Shown: positions 20,116-31,995 of the stretch, piece by piece
Layout: every line of letters starts with the position of its first letter
Numbering within the stretch: the stretch's first letter is position 1
Assembly (NCBI RefSeq): GCF_000208925.1
Contig: NW_001914928.1
Span: 1-64,000 of the forward strand
Reading direction: 5' to 3'
DNA length: 64,000 nt
Source: Entamoeba histolytica HM-1:IMSS
Taxonomy: Eukaryota > Evosea > Mastigamoebida > Endamoebidae
The notes under the pieces: model-generated
Told to the model about the DNA's origin: nothing
The model's input: only the letters and a program-made list of their open reading frames with translations
Databases searched by the model: none
Program-made: the position numbers and the translations under genes

Positions 20116-21588
20116 TCATTCAGGTGATAATTGTAAGTCTAATGGTGATATACATAATCCAGATGATGGAGATAATGAAGCTGAATTACTAGCTGAATGA
20201 AACGAATGAATAGGACTTTTTAAATGAAAAGTTCTTGACATACTTGAAGTTCTAGGTTTAACAAAGTCTTTATTAATAACAAAGAATTGTGGATGTTCTC
20301 TTCTAATTTTACTTCTTCTATACATTGTCGTATCACTAACATTTGGATTTATTTTGTAATTATAAGATGGTATAAATGAATCAATGTAAAAGAAATCATT
20401 ATCATTTCTAAGTTCTATTCTAACTAATGCCATTGTTGAATGATCTAATTTTCCAGGAGCTTTTGTTCTATTTCCTTTTGGGGTTGTTGGAGTTTGAGGA
20501 GTTGATTGAACTTCTCGTGCACGAGTAGTTACTCCTACGACATATTCTCCAATTGATTCTATAGTTTCTGAAAGGGTATTAGAATGAATTATATATTGTC
20601 CAATCGAATTTTCAATTGATTTAATCTTATCATCTTTTCTTTCTCCAACTGATGATACCCCAATAATTTCAGGATCAAAATTATCATTTATACCATCACT
20701 ACACATAAATATTAAATCCCCATCATAACATTCATTATATGTTAAAGAGGCATTCCCTAAATCAGGCATTCCTTCTTTACCATTGCCAATTCTTCCTTGT
20801 GAATTAGAAACATCTACCAAATGATAAATATTTAAATTCATTCTTTAAAAATAACACAAAACTATAACAAACCACTCAAACTTTCACGAGAAGAGTAATT
20901 ATAAATTGTACGAAGTGTTGAATTGGAATATAAATATGATCGACAATCCCCAATGTTTAATGTGATAATACCAAATTTTCTATCTCTAGAATCTAACTGA
21001 ACAATTACTTGTAATTGAATTGTTGTAGCACCAATAAGGTATGACTTCCTTTCATTTTCTGCAACGACAAAAATATTGTCATGTGCATCTGAAATAGCTC
21101 TAATCATATTTTCTGCTATTTCTTTAATATTTGAACATTCTCTAATTTCTTTTGCAATTGATTGAACTGCAGCTTGTCCAGCAGCTGTTGCTGCCAATTT
21201 TGGTGCAATACCAATACCACACCCATCACATAGACATTGAATAATAGTGTTATTATAAAGAAGTAATTGATAATAATCACAAATTGGATTTCCTATCTTT
21301 TTACCATTTATAATGGGATATGTACTCATTGATGTAAATGCATAGTGGTTACTTGAAGTTATAACTGGATAAATTGGATCATATTCTCCTGAAACGAATG
21401 CATGAACTGGAGTAATATCAGGTTTGATAAAACTATAACTGTAATATAAATAACATATTATATTATTAATAAAAATAATTATAAAAAAAAATATATTCAT
21501 ACCTTTGAATTTGGTTCAAGTCATTTACTAAAGAATCATAAAATAATTTGAATGTCTTTTTATTGGATTTCTTACTATCACCTTTCAT
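20116..21588 (-). CDS. PP2C-like phosphatase domain protein (two introns)
   Basis: Exons on the minus strand are 21588-21503, 21438-20873 and 20813-20116, giving 449 residues. Intron 1 starts GTATGA and ends ACAG; intron 2 (59 nt) starts GTTTGT and ends GGTAG. PP2C features: IQCLCDGCGIG (the DG metal motif), LIGATTIQLQVIV, IITLNIGDCRSYLY and, after the last splice, DGDLIFMCSDGINDNFDPEI. The DG..G and SDG motifs match the CG9801-like PP2C branch, in which NSQGRIG and a GxPDL block precede the final SDG motif. The Ser-rich C-terminal tail (SMSRTFHLKSPIHSFHS) may be regulatory. Whether it is catalytically active is not settled. It would dephosphorylate Ser/Thr. Confidence 0.8.
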
Positions 21589-21912
21589 TTGATTTTTAGT
21601 TCTAACCTCTTAACTTTATTCTTCTCTGGAAAAAAGGATAAATATAGTGCATTTCGTTGCTTGCTTTTTTACTTTTTGTTCAGTTTATTTTCGTTCTTTT
21701 TAACTTCCTCATTTTAAATTCTTGCTGTGTTGGCATGAATGTAACTTTGTTATTTTTTCTCTTTTCTTCTTTTGTAAATCCTCTTCTAAAAGCGAACTTT
21801 TTTTGGACTGACTTGGTTTATGAAGAAACGTTGACAATCATTTACCCTCCTAACTTAATAATTTTTATTTTTATTATTATTTTATTTTGTCTTAATACAA
21901 AAATATTAATTC
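21589..21912 (+). pseudogene. T-rich stretch; possible host gene relic cut by LINE C
   Basis: An ATG at 21735 opens a frame with a hydrophobic start, a short outer segment (KANFFWTDLVYEE) and a second very hydrophobic run (LIIFIFIIILF); its last few codons are already LINE C sequence. It could be the remains of a small membrane protein interrupted by the insertion, or only T-rich composition. Nothing resumes it on the far side of the LINEs. Confidence 0.25.
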
Positions 21913-23471
21913 TTTTTCCAATGCAGGAAATATAACAAATGTTATTTCAATGGATATTGTATAAAACATTTGTGTATTGTAAAGAAAAGCAGACAAGAGA
22001 TAAATACACATGTCATTCAATAAAAGAACGAATGTCAATAACAATGAATGGCATAATAATAATGAAAGTAAATGATATTACCAAGGAAAAATGAATTAGA
22101 AAGAGAAAGACACAAAGAAAAACAAATAAGAAACAAGATAAACAATAATAATAAAGATTATACAAATAACAAATATAAATGAATAACAATAAATGATATA
22201 GAAAAGAAGAATAAAAAGAATAACAAGTGAATGGAATAAAGGAGAATATTCAGAAATACTCAAAAAATATGAAGGTAAGAGGAAAAGATGGAATGATATT
22301 CAACAAGAAGTATATTCAATCAAAATGAAAAGATAATTGAAAGAATTAAAGAAGAAATTAAAGAAAACAAAAGACATTGAAGAAAAGACATTAAAACAAA
22401 TGAAGAAGAAATTAAAAACAAAACACAAATAAAGAAATGAATGAAAGATGTAAAATTACAAGAATAATAAATAACAAACAAAGTACAATGAAAATACAAG
22501 AAGAAATAAAGAAGAAAAGAAAGAAATCAAATTTTAATTGAATTGTTGTATTGTTTTGCAATTAATTTGTTAAATAAAAATTATATAAGAAAATAAGAAA
22601 TGAAGAAATAGAAAGTATAATAAAAGTAATAAACATTAATGTAAATAATGAAAAAGAATATATTAAATATATTAAAATATCACATAAAATAAAACAAAAT
22701 ACTAAATAATACATTAAAGTGAAAGTAAATGATATAATAGAAGAGTAGAGTGTAATTCAATAATAAAAAACATCATATTAAAGAATAACTCTAATGAAAT
22801 TGATGAAGAATATCTTAACACTCTCATCAATAAAATAAAAGAAATGAAAATAGAAAAATGTACAAACATTAATTACTACTTTCAAAGAAAAGAAGCTGAC
22901 CGATTAATAATAGAAATTAATAATAGATGGATATTGTCAGGAAGAAGAGTGCATTATCTGCAAGATGATATGAAGATGATTTCAATGTGTATTTACCTCT
23001 ATCTCCAAAATAAAATAATAAGAGATAAAAATGATGAAATAAAAGAAATATAAAGAAAATCAATAGACTAGAAGATATATTCAATGAAATTGTACAGAAT
23101 AAAGTGTATCATGAAATTAAATGAACATGATGAAGAAGGAATAAAAGTTAAAGCACTAGAAAGAATAAATTACCTAAAATATATGATGACAATGATAAAA
23201 GAAAGAATTAAATTTAATAAGGAAGAAAGGGTCAGAATCAATACAAATAAAATCATGTTTGATTCTAACAAGAAAATTAGAATAAGGAAGAAACAAAAAA
23301 TGAAATATACCCAAATAACGATATTACTTTAGAATATTTGAAATCGTTATATGAAACACAGGTGATATTAAATAAAGAGAAATGGAAAATAAAACAAATC
23401 ACCTGTGGAATGAAAGATATATCAATTAGGATAATGTCATTATAACAATAAATGAATTAAATTTAAGTATA
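21913..23471 (+). mobile_element. LINE copy C, 5' part, running into an assembly gap
   Basis: It begins at TTTTCCAATGCAGGAAATATAAC, the same 5' sequence as copy D at 24017, and is nearly identical to D for about 1.55 kb until the N-gap. Sequence up to the gap matches D to about position 25578, so it stops just before the RT domain. The coding frame is broken many times. The two longest frames (22844-23053 and 23084-23332) correspond to the basic N-terminal part of the RT protein. Compared with D, a GACCC is missing near 23293. The rest of C, if present, is hidden in the gap. Confidence 0.85.
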
Positions 23472-23571
23472 NNNNNNNNNNNNNNNNNNNNNNNNNNNNN
23501 NNNNNNNNNNNNNNNNNNNNNNNNNNNNNNNNNNNNNNNNNNNNNNNNNNNNNNNNNNNNNNNNNNNNNNN
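23472..23571. other. Assembly gap (100 N)
   Basis: Exactly 100 N, a nominal gap. It falls inside LINE copy C, as expected where two near-identical repeats lie 2.1 kb apart. Confidence 0.99.
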
Positions 23572-24016
23572 TATTCTAAAGTTCATTGTAATTGAATATA
23601 GATGAATTTCATTGACTTTGAATAGTTGAAGTGATTTTATAATAAATTGATTCAATGAATTGATCTCGATTGAATATCCTTTGATAATACATATTCTGAT
23701 ACTTTCACCTTGTTAGGTTATTTTGTATGGTTTTAAAATTCTCACTTGATAAATGTTAATTCATTTAGATATTCTGATGTAAATTCCATTTAACGAGAAA
23801 GATCAAATAATTAACTTATTAATCACAAGAATGAATAACTAAAGATAACAGCAAATCAACAAAATACAGTTTAGTTTATTAGTTGTTTGTTTTCTTTTTA
23901 TTATTATTTTTTTAATAATGAAAATGAAAGAATAATAAGTTTATTCTTAATCTTAATTGATGAAATTATGTAATTGATTTATTTTTATGTTTATTTTATT
24001 TGATTATCTTCAGACC
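23572..24016. other. Intergenic spacer between LINE copies
   Basis: 445 bp of AT-rich sequence not recognisable as LINE and without a gene. It may be unique flank of copy D or the 3' flank of copy C. Confidence 0.4.
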
Positions 24017-25186
24017 CTTTTCCAATGCAGGAAATATAACAAATGTTATTTCAATGGATATTGTATAAATCATTTGTGTATTGTAAAGAAAAGCAGACAA
24101 GAGATAAATACACATGTCATTCAATAAAAGAATGAATGTCAATAACAATGAATGGCATAATAATAATAAAAGTAAATGATATTACCAAGGAAAAATGAAT
24201 TAGAAAGAGAAAGACACAAAGAAAAACAAATAAGAAACAAGATAAATACAATAATAATAAAGATTATACAAATAACAAATATAAATGAATAACAATAAAT
24301 GATATAGAAAAGAAGAATAAAAAGAATAACAAGTGAATGGAATAAAGGAGAATATTCAGAAATACTCAAGAAGTAAGAAAGTAAAAGTAAAAGATGGAAT
24401 GATATTCAACAAGAAGTATATTCAATCAAAATGAAAAGATAATTGAAAGAATTAAAGAAGAAATTAAAGAAAACAAAAGACATTGAAGAAAAGACATTAA
24501 AACAAATGAAAAAGGAATTAAAAACAAAACACAAATAAAGAAATGAATGAAATATGTAAAATTACAAGAATAATAAATAACAAACAAAGTATAATGAAAA
24601 TACAATAAATACAACAAAACAAAGAAATAGAATTTTAATTGAAGTGTTGTATTGTTTTAAATTAATTGGTTAAATAAGAAATTAAATAAGAAATTAAGAT
24701 GGGAACAAATAGAAAGTATAATAAAAGTGACAAACATTAATGTCAATAGTGAAAAAGAATATATTAAATATATTAAAATATCACATAAAATAAAACAAAA
24801 TACTAAATAATACATTAAAGTGAAAGTAAATGATATAATAGAAGAGTAGAGCGTAATTCAATAATAAAAAACATCATATTAAAGAATAACTCTACAGAAA
24901 TTGATGAAGAATATCTTAACACTCTCATCAATAAAGTAAAAGAAATGAAAGTAGAAAAATGTTCAAACATTAATTACTACTGGAAAAGAAAAGAAGCTGA
25001 CAAATTAACAAATGGAAATTAATAATAGATTGATATGGTCAGGAAGCAGAATGCAGGATCTGCAAGATGATATGAAGAATATTTCAATGATTATGTACAT
25101 TTATCTCCAAAATAAAATAATAGGAGACAAATTTGATGAAATAAAAGAAATACTAAAGAAAATAAATAGAATAGAAGATTTGGTCA

Positions 25187-25933
25187 ATGAAATTGTACAG
25201 AATAAAGTTCAACATGAAATTAAAAGAATATGATGAAGAAGGAATTAAAGTCAAAGCACTAGAAAGAATAAAATACCTAAAATATATGATGAGAATGATA
25301 AAAGAAAGAATTAAATTTAATAAAGAAGAAAGGGTCAGAATCAATACAAATAAAATCATGTTTGATTCTAATAAGAAAATTAGAATAAGGAAGAAAGACC
25401 CAAAAAATGAAATATACCCAAATAACGATATTACTTTAGAATATTGGAAATCGTTATATGAAACACAGGTGATATTAAATAAAGAGAAATGGAAAATAAA
25501 ACAAATCACCTTGTGGAATGAAAGATATAGAAATTATGATAGTGTCATTATAACAATAAATGAATTAAATTTAAGTATAATGAAAATAAGTAACTGGAAA
25601 GCATCAGGAATAGACACTATATATGGGTATTATTGGAAAAGGATGTCATCATCAAGAGAAGCCATTCTCAATATCTTCAATGAATGGTTAAACTTCATTC
25701 AAAACATCCCATTAGAAATGGTAAGTGGAAGAACTTTATTAATCCACAAAGGAGGTGATAGGAACGACGTCACTAATTATCGTCCTATCAGTTGTACAAA
25801 TGTAATTATGAAAGTATTTACCTCCATATTAAAAGAGAAGATTCACAATAGACTTAACATGAATAGTGAATCATTTAAAATTAGTAATAATCAATTGGGA
25901 TGTAAATTACAATCTTTAGCTGCTAAAGAATGA
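25187..25933 (+). pseudogene. RT N-terminal half of LINE copy D
   Basis: A 248-codon open frame: a basic linker (RIRKKDPKNEIYPNND), a WKASGIDTIYGYYWKRM block, the finger motif with LLIHKGGDRNDVTNYRPISC and the block ending in KISNNQLGCKLQSLAAKE, followed by TGA. It is the longest intact piece of LINE protein in the window. The downstream RT blocks (YYDIKKAYDTVNHK, RGILQGDSLSNLLF) continue in the same frame after the TGA. Confidence 0.8.
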
Positions 25934-26436
25934 ATAATTAATAGTTATATGATGAAGCAGCAGAAAGAAGAAAAATACCCAAAATATGTGGAGTCATATT
26001 ATGACATTAAGAAAGCATATGACACAGTAAACCACAAATGAGTAATTGAATCATTAAAATATTTTAATTATGAGGGTGTCATCATTGACATTATTGAAAG
26101 TATGATGACTAGATGGAAGATATTCATCGGTTATAAATTTAATGAATATCTATGATGTATTAAATTAAATAGAGGAATTTTACAAGGTGATTCATTATCA
26201 AATCTACTCTTCATCATTCAGATGAATGTAATTTCTCAAATCATCGAAGAGAAATTCCCAAAATCAAATCACACATTATATATGGATGAATTGAGAATAA
26301 TGACAGAAAATAGTGAAGGAATTTGAATAATCCACTGTGAAATTAATGACAAATACATCAAAAAATTGAAGTGTCATCAAATAAGTAACATTTTAGAAGA
26401 TGGAATGAGTCAAAAGGAGTAGATAAAACTACTACA

Positions 26437-27215
26437 GTGAAAGCATGGAAGTCCATCAATATTAAAAAGAATGCATTTCTCCAATTAACTAAAATGAATG
26501 ATGGAGCAATATTTTGTGAGTATAGGAAAGCAAAAATAATGAAAAATGAAAGACTAAAATACTCCACACTTTGTAAAGACAAGACAGTAACAGTAGAACA
26601 CATTCTACTATCTTGTATTTATCATAAAAATCACAAATAGAAAAACATGACAATATTGGCATTATAATATTGATTAATAAGAAAATATACAGGAAATAAT
26701 CAATATAAAAAACCCCATATGAAACAATGTTCAAATACAAAGACATCACAATGATATGGAATATACAAATAATGCCTAAAAGTGAATGATAATATAATAA
26801 ATATCATATATATGTATTAGATAAAAAGAATAAAACTGGTCTATTATTTGATATGACTATTGTGGCTGATCACAATATTAATTGAGCCTATTTGAAGAAA
26901 AGAAATAAGTATAATGAATTAAAGAATATTCCATTGAAAATAGAAAAATTAAAATATGTCAAAATAAATCCAGTAGTAATTTCAATAAATGGATTAATGA
27001 ATAAAGAAAGTAATAAATTAATTAAAGAATTACAAATTGAGATTAACGTCATTAAAGAAATTAAAAACCTTGTAATACAAAACATAATGGATGTCATGGA
27101 ATATTGCTTCAGTCACAATCAAACATACTCCGTAGATCTGCTTGAAGAAGACTCATGGATGGGATTAGTCTCCTCTAAGTCATTAACAATAGAATCTAAT
27201 TCTATTAATATTTAA
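26437..27215 (+). pseudogene. CCHC and endonuclease remnant of LINE copy D
   Basis: The 26437-26640 frame ends in CKDKTVTVEHILLSC, part of a C-X2-C-X8-H-X4-C knuckle whose first Cys is changed to Ser (YSTLC where copy E has YCTLC). The endonuclease piece, KNKTGLLFDMTIVADHN, is then interrupted by TGA where copy E has GGA. The 26892-27215 frame has INPVVISINGLMNKES and a tail ending at the terminal stem-loop. Confidence 0.75.
27188..27206 (+). other. Conserved 3'-terminal stem-loop of LINE copy D
   Basis: AATAGA (27188-27193), a 7-nt loop, TCTATT (27201-27206). It is followed by AATATTTAATTAATT, where the element ends. Confidence 0.6.
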
Positions 27216-27393
27216 TTAATTCCTTATTATTTAATTGTTTTATTTTTTCATATCTTATTCAATTCAATGTGTATTTGTTTCTTTTTAACAAATTATGTTG
27301 TTGTTTCAATGTATATCCAATCTAAATAACTGATAATCCTATTGACTACTAACTATGGTTTGAGGTGAATGAAAAATCAATTAAAAAAGTATG

Positions 27394-29782
27394 TCATGGA
27401 AGGGAAGTATATTTTGATTGTTTCTTTCTTTGAATGAAGAACATAAAACCTCCATAAACAATAACAAGTAATGTTCCAATGATAAGAACACAAATCAAAG
27501 AAATTAAGAAAATGGTTCTAGACAATTCAAGGTTTTTTTCTTGTTCAACAATTCCAATACTTTCAAATGTGATATTAATACCAACATCATTAAGCATTTT
27601 GTCAGTAGCAAACCGAGCATAATACACTTTATCTCGTTCTACAGAAAGAGAAACTGTAGTACATTCTGCATCACTTTCATTTTTAGCAAAACAGACACTT
27701 TCAACGCCACTTTTACACTCAGAGAATATACTTATTTGAATAACTGAAGGAGAACATCCTTTGATACTCAACTTGTCAGATTTTGAAATAAATTGAATAA
27801 ATGTTCCTTTCATTTCTTTTGAATGACAAGCGTCACGAGATGGAAGGGTTTCATTATAGATTATTGTTGATATAAAGAGTGATTGATTAGTGATTGTATA
27901 TTGAGTATCAGGAAAAGAACAATCAATACTCATTCTGGCATAGGAGAATGTTGGAAAAATAACTCCTGTTTCAAAATCTCCTTCATCATTATTTCCAACT
28001 ATTTCAATTTGATAATCAACATCATTTTTCATTAAAACAGCATGTCGTTGATTATGTTTTCCATTATCACATTCTAGTTGTTCAATATCAAGACAACTTA
28101 ATTTATCTTTTATATTAATATCATAATTCATGTTTGTTGATGTTTCACAAGTGGAAATATCTATTTTCCATCTTCTTGATGAATGAATAGTAAAAAATGA
28201 CGATGGCTTAGAAGAATTCGAGCATATTAATGGTTGGATTTTACTCACTGTTATTTCACTTGAATATGGAATAGTGTCAATTTGTTTTGGATGAACTTGG
28301 TTTGATGTTGGCATAATTTCAAAAACAATAACACTATTTCTTTCATTGTCTCCACTCATTGAAGGGATATACCTAATATAATTCATTTGATGTGGCAAAA
28401 GAATTAATGGAGTTGAATCTTTGAATCTGTCAATACATTCTATTCCACACATTCTATATGTTTCAAAGAATCCATGTCCTTTGATATTAACTCCAATTTC
28501 ATAATTCAAAGGATTGTCAATCCCAATCCAATACCCAGTGTCTTTTGTTTCACTATTGATATAAATAGATTCACCACAATCACCTTCTGTTGGAATAAGT
28601 TGAGAGTAATTTAATTCAAATATCCCTCCACTATTAGTCATATCTTCTTTAAGTTGAAATAAATATGGTTCTTTACATGTTGTTGTTGTTGAGACATTAT
28701 AAGTCTTAAATGTGAGTAGTGAATATTCACTAGTAGTATGAACCTGAACCAAACTTCCTTCTTGATTCACAATAAGTTTTTGTTCATTAGAAGTGAATAA
28801 TTTACCATTAGATTGACAATTCTCATATATTGAATATTCAATATTTCCTTTAAGTGTTTCTATTAAAACAAAAGTTGAATCTTGTTTATTGAATTTGATC
28901 CATACATTCTTTTGAGTATTTAAATCAACCATTTCTTCATTTAATAACAAAGTACCATTCGTTGGTTCTTCACAACTACTTTCAAACCTTCGAACATAAA
29001 AATCAATAGAAATACGATACATTCCTTCTCCTTCATTAACAATGAAATAATATTTATGTGTTGGAATACTCTCAAAGACAAATGAATGACTGAATTGGGT
29101 ATGTTGTTGAAAAATACTTTCTATTTCTATGTTGTTTTCACATGTTTCTTTAATCATTCCATTTACAAAATCTTCACCTTCATAAGAAAGAACAATTTGA
29201 GTTTGAGTATCTTTAGCTATGAATGAATATATTTGATTATTTCCATTTTTACTCATATAGTCAATAAAAGTTGTATTTAACATAACAGGAAAAGCACATG
29301 ATGAATTTTGCATATTTTCTTCTGTTATAACAAGATGATATTTAAATTCTTCATTTGATGTTATGGCAAATAAAACTGTTTCATTTGACAATGTTTCATT
29401 CTTATACAAATAAAAACTACCACCATTATTACACTCAACACTATGAGTATTCCATGTCGATGATATTAGAGTTTCATTAGTTATTGATTCAATCAAATAA
29501 ATACCACTTTTATGTTCATTACAAAAATTTATTTTAATTTCTTTTGTTGTTCTAATATCAAAAATTGTAGCTTTTCATAACATTAATTCTTTTCTTCTTT
29601 TAAACCACTTAAGGTAATAACAAACTATAATTAAATTCTTTGACTGTATTGTTCATTGAAATAATTCCTGTCTTCCAATCTTTTGTTTCTCCTTCTTCTT
29701 TATATGGAAAATTTTCAATTAGTTTAATAGATGGAATAGCAACACAATACCAAATAAGGAGGATTTCAATAAGAATATTCAT
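27394..29782 (-). CDS. Large type I membrane protein, 777 residues (one intron)
   Basis: Exons on the minus strand are 29782-29626 and 29570-27394; the 55-nt intron starts GTTTGT and ends AAAAG, giving KEFNYTTIFDIRTTK across the join. It has a signal peptide (MNILIEILLIWYCVAIPS), about 690 outer residues rich in NxS/T sites and paired Cys, one membrane span (TIFLISLICVLIIGTLLVIV) and a tail ending QSKYTSLP. The C-terminal YTSL is a YxxPhi-type sorting motif. This plan resembles the Entamoeba cysteine protease binding family (CPBF), lysosomal cargo receptors with C-terminal YxxPhi, but I see no domain match that proves it. The distal membrane tail is like that of the 72-residue protein at 9869. 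Confidence 0.82.
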
Positions 29783-29898
29783 CTTTAATTTTTTTTAGTT
29801 AATTTGAATCAAAAGATTAAGAAAATTATAATTTTATTACTAAACTCAATTTTGGATGTTGATGATTTAAAAAAAAAACACAAATAAAAATATGTTAT

Positions 29899-31995
29899 TT
29901 AAAATACAATCTTTAATTTGGAGTTAGTTGATTCAACAAAATCATCTTCAAAATCAGTGTCATTATCTAGAAAAACTCTAGAAAAATACCCCATTGGAAT
30001 TGAAACTTCTTCTTCTATTATTCTTCCCATTTGTGGATTATTTAACGCTTTCCAATTCAATTGTTTTCTCAATGGAACAATACACAACTCTTCTTTTAAA
30101 GAACATTTTGGTTTAAGTCGGTAATAATCATTAAAACATGGCTCTGGTTCTAAAAAATGTTTTTCTTCTTCAACCATATGATGTTCTAATGGTGGTGTTT
30201 TGATTCTAGGAGGGATACATGGAAATTCAACTTGTTCTTTTTCTCTTAGTCTTAAAAATCTGCAAGGTTTAAGAATATATTTTTCACAAACTACCTCTTC
30301 TTCTTTGACTTTACAAAATATTTTGTTTTGACCATTAATCTTAATTTCTTTAACTTCTTTAACAATATCAACTTCAATAAAACTAATTCTTGGTTGTATG
30401 TCTGTTACCTTAACTTCTTCTTCTATTTCATTATTTATTATTTCAAATTTTTGTGTTGATATTTTTTGTGGTTCTTGAACTACTGGTTTGATTGGTTCCT
30501 GATTTATAGGTTCTTCTTCTGTCCTTGTTTCAACAACACTCATTTGAGAAATAACTTGATTTCCATCATTGAATTGAATCATTTCATGTGGTCTTGCCAA
30601 TTTTTTATTGATTCGATTTTTTCGTTCTTGAGTGAATGATTTTTTGATTGACTCTTTTTGTTTTTGTTCATTGTTCTCAAGAATGTCTATCTCTTTCATT
30701 TCTCTTAACCCATTAATTCCTTTTATTCTATCTTCACCAAATGGTAATACTGATAATAATGTTGTTTGTTCTTCAATTTTACTCATTAACTCTGAAGTAA
30801 TAACTTTATCATCTTTAACATTATTTTGATTTGTTGACTCTTCATTTTTATTTTCTATTTCTTCTTCTTCAACAACTTCCATTGGAATTTTATCATTATT
30901 CATCTCTCGTTCTTCTCCAAAACTCATAACAGATAATATTGATGATGTTTCTTCAGTCATTTCTTGATTGTCTTCATTAGTCACTTTCTCTTGAACCTCT
31001 TCATCTCTCTTGTTTATATCTTTTTTATTTATTGGTTCATCTTCAATTAATACTAATTTTTTTGTTTCTTCTTGTTTTTTTGGAATAATAACGGTGGTAT
31101 TGAATTGTTTTTCCTTTTTGAATATTTTCTTTGGACTTTGTCTTGGAGATGTATGTTGAATTGTATCATGTTCAATTAATTGCTTCTTTTCGACTTGGTA
31201 TTTAATAGGTGTTTTATAACTTGTTTCACTAATTTCTACATTTGTTTCAAATTGCATTGGTTGGATGCTTTGTTCTATTTCTGTAAGATGGAAATCTTTC
31301 TTTGGTGTCTCGATCGGATGATTTCTGTGAATAACAAAACTATCTTCACTTTGTTCTTCTTGTTGATTTGTTTGAAATTTCGAGATTTTATTTTCATTTT
31401 CTGTAAAAGTTGTTGTTTTATTTTTCTCTTCAACCCCTTCTAACTGAATTGTGACATTATTCTCTTGTGTTGGTTGTTCAATTTCGTTAAACGTAATCAT
31501 TCTATAATCATTTTGATCTATAGATTCATCATCAAATGACTGATTATTAAATTTAATTTCGGTTTGTAATTTCATTGTTTTTTGACGTTCTGTTTTCGTT
31601 TTAGGAATATCAAATCCGTCAGATGTTTCTTTGAATTGGCTAGTTATATTTTCATTTCTTTTGTTTGTTCTACTAAACGTAATTTTACTTTCATTATGTT
31701 TAATAATAGGTTGAATAACTCTTTGTGCAGTTTCTATTCCAATTTCTTTTTGTTTGATTGGTGTTTTTAAATCATTTGGATGTTTTAATCCTAGTTGCTC
31801 CTTTTTCTCTTTTTCTACATATTTTCTTTTAAATTTTTGTAAATATTTTTCTTTTTCTTCTTCTGTGATTTTAGGTATTTCTTCCTCTTTTTGAATTTCT
31901 TTCTTTTTCTTTTCTGTTTTACTTCTTATAAATCTTTCTTTTACTTTTGTTTGTTGTGAACTTCCTTTTTTATTCTTATTTTGATGTTTTGGCAT
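29899..31995 (-). CDS. Charged low-complexity protein, 698 residues, unrecognised
   Basis: Single exon. The N-terminus is very basic (MPKHQNKNKKGSSQQTKVKE); most of the rest is Glu/Lys/Thr/Gln-rich and probably disordered, with short recurring pieces such as SVMSFGEER and SVLPFGEDR that may be a repeated peptide motif. The last 170 residues are less repetitive and contain Cys and Pro (KYILKPCRFLRLREKEQ, EPCFNDYYRLKPKCSLKEE), and are probably the only folded or binding part. No signal or membrane segment. A cytoskeletal or scaffold role would be a guess. The next gene upstream is 117 bp beyond its stop. Confidence 0.75.
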   Translation of the reverse strand: MPKHQNKNKKGSSQQTKVKERFIRSKTEKKKKEIQKEEEIPKITEEEKEKYLQKFKRKYVEKEKKEQLGLKHPNDLKTPIKQKEIGIETAQRVIQPIIKHNESKITFSRTNKRNENITSQFKETSDGFDIPKTKTERQKTMKLQTEIKFNNQSFDDESIDQNDYRMITFNEIEQPTQENNVTIQLEGVEEKNKTTTFTENENKISKFQTNQQEEQSEDSFVIHRNHPIETPKKDFHLTEIEQSIQPMQFETNVEISETSYKTPIKYQVEKKQLIEHDTIQHTSPRQSPKKIFKKEKQFNTTVIIPKKQEETKKLVLIEDEPINKKDINKRDEEVQEKVTNEDNQEMTEETSSILSVMSFGEEREMNNDKIPMEVVEEEEIENKNEESTNQNNVKDDKVITSELMSKIEEQTTLLSVLPFGEDRIKGINGLREMKEIDILENNEQKQKESIKKSFTQERKNRINKKLARPHEMIQFNDGNQVISQMSVVETRTEEEPINQEPIKPVVQEPQKISTQKFEIINNEIEEEVKVTDIQPRISFIEVDIVKEVKEIKINGQNKIFCKVKEEEVVCEKYILKPCRFLRLREKEQVEFPCIPPRIKTPPLEHHMVEEEKHFLEPEPCFNDYYRLKPKCSLKEELCIVPLRKQLNWKALNNPQMGRIIEEEVSIPMGYFSRVFLDNDTDFEDDFVESTNSKLKIVF

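Larger units (their letters stand above)
24017..27217 (+). mobile_element. LINE copy D, near full length but broken
   Basis: It starts TTTTCCAATGCAGG like copy C and ends with the shared 3' tail (GATTAGTCTCCTCT, stem-loop, AATATTTAATTAATT). The order is: A-rich 5' part, basic linker (25187-25590), RT (about 25590-26350), CCHC knuckle (about 26570-26620) and endonuclease end (26800-27215). In-frame TGAs occur at 25931-25933, 26039-26041 and 26153-26155. The RT box is YMDE (26279-26290), so the second catalytic Asp is lost, and the PD of the endonuclease core is mutated (reads ISYIY). It therefore cannot move by itself. Confidence 0.88.

Noticed and set aside
22844..23332. Two plus-strand frames as host genes
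   Set aside because: Both are pieces of LINE copy C, with near-identical counterparts in copies B and D.
25931..26155. TGA read as Trp in this organism, which would rescue the LINE frames
   Set aside because: Host genes in the window (for example Dbr1, Pcc1 and the 248-residue membrane protein) end with TGA and use TGG for Trp, and the LINE copies also have TAA, TAG and frameshifts.
30632..31770. Plus-strand frames antisense to the 698-residue charged protein
   Set aside because: Shadows of the Glu/Lys-rich coding strand.
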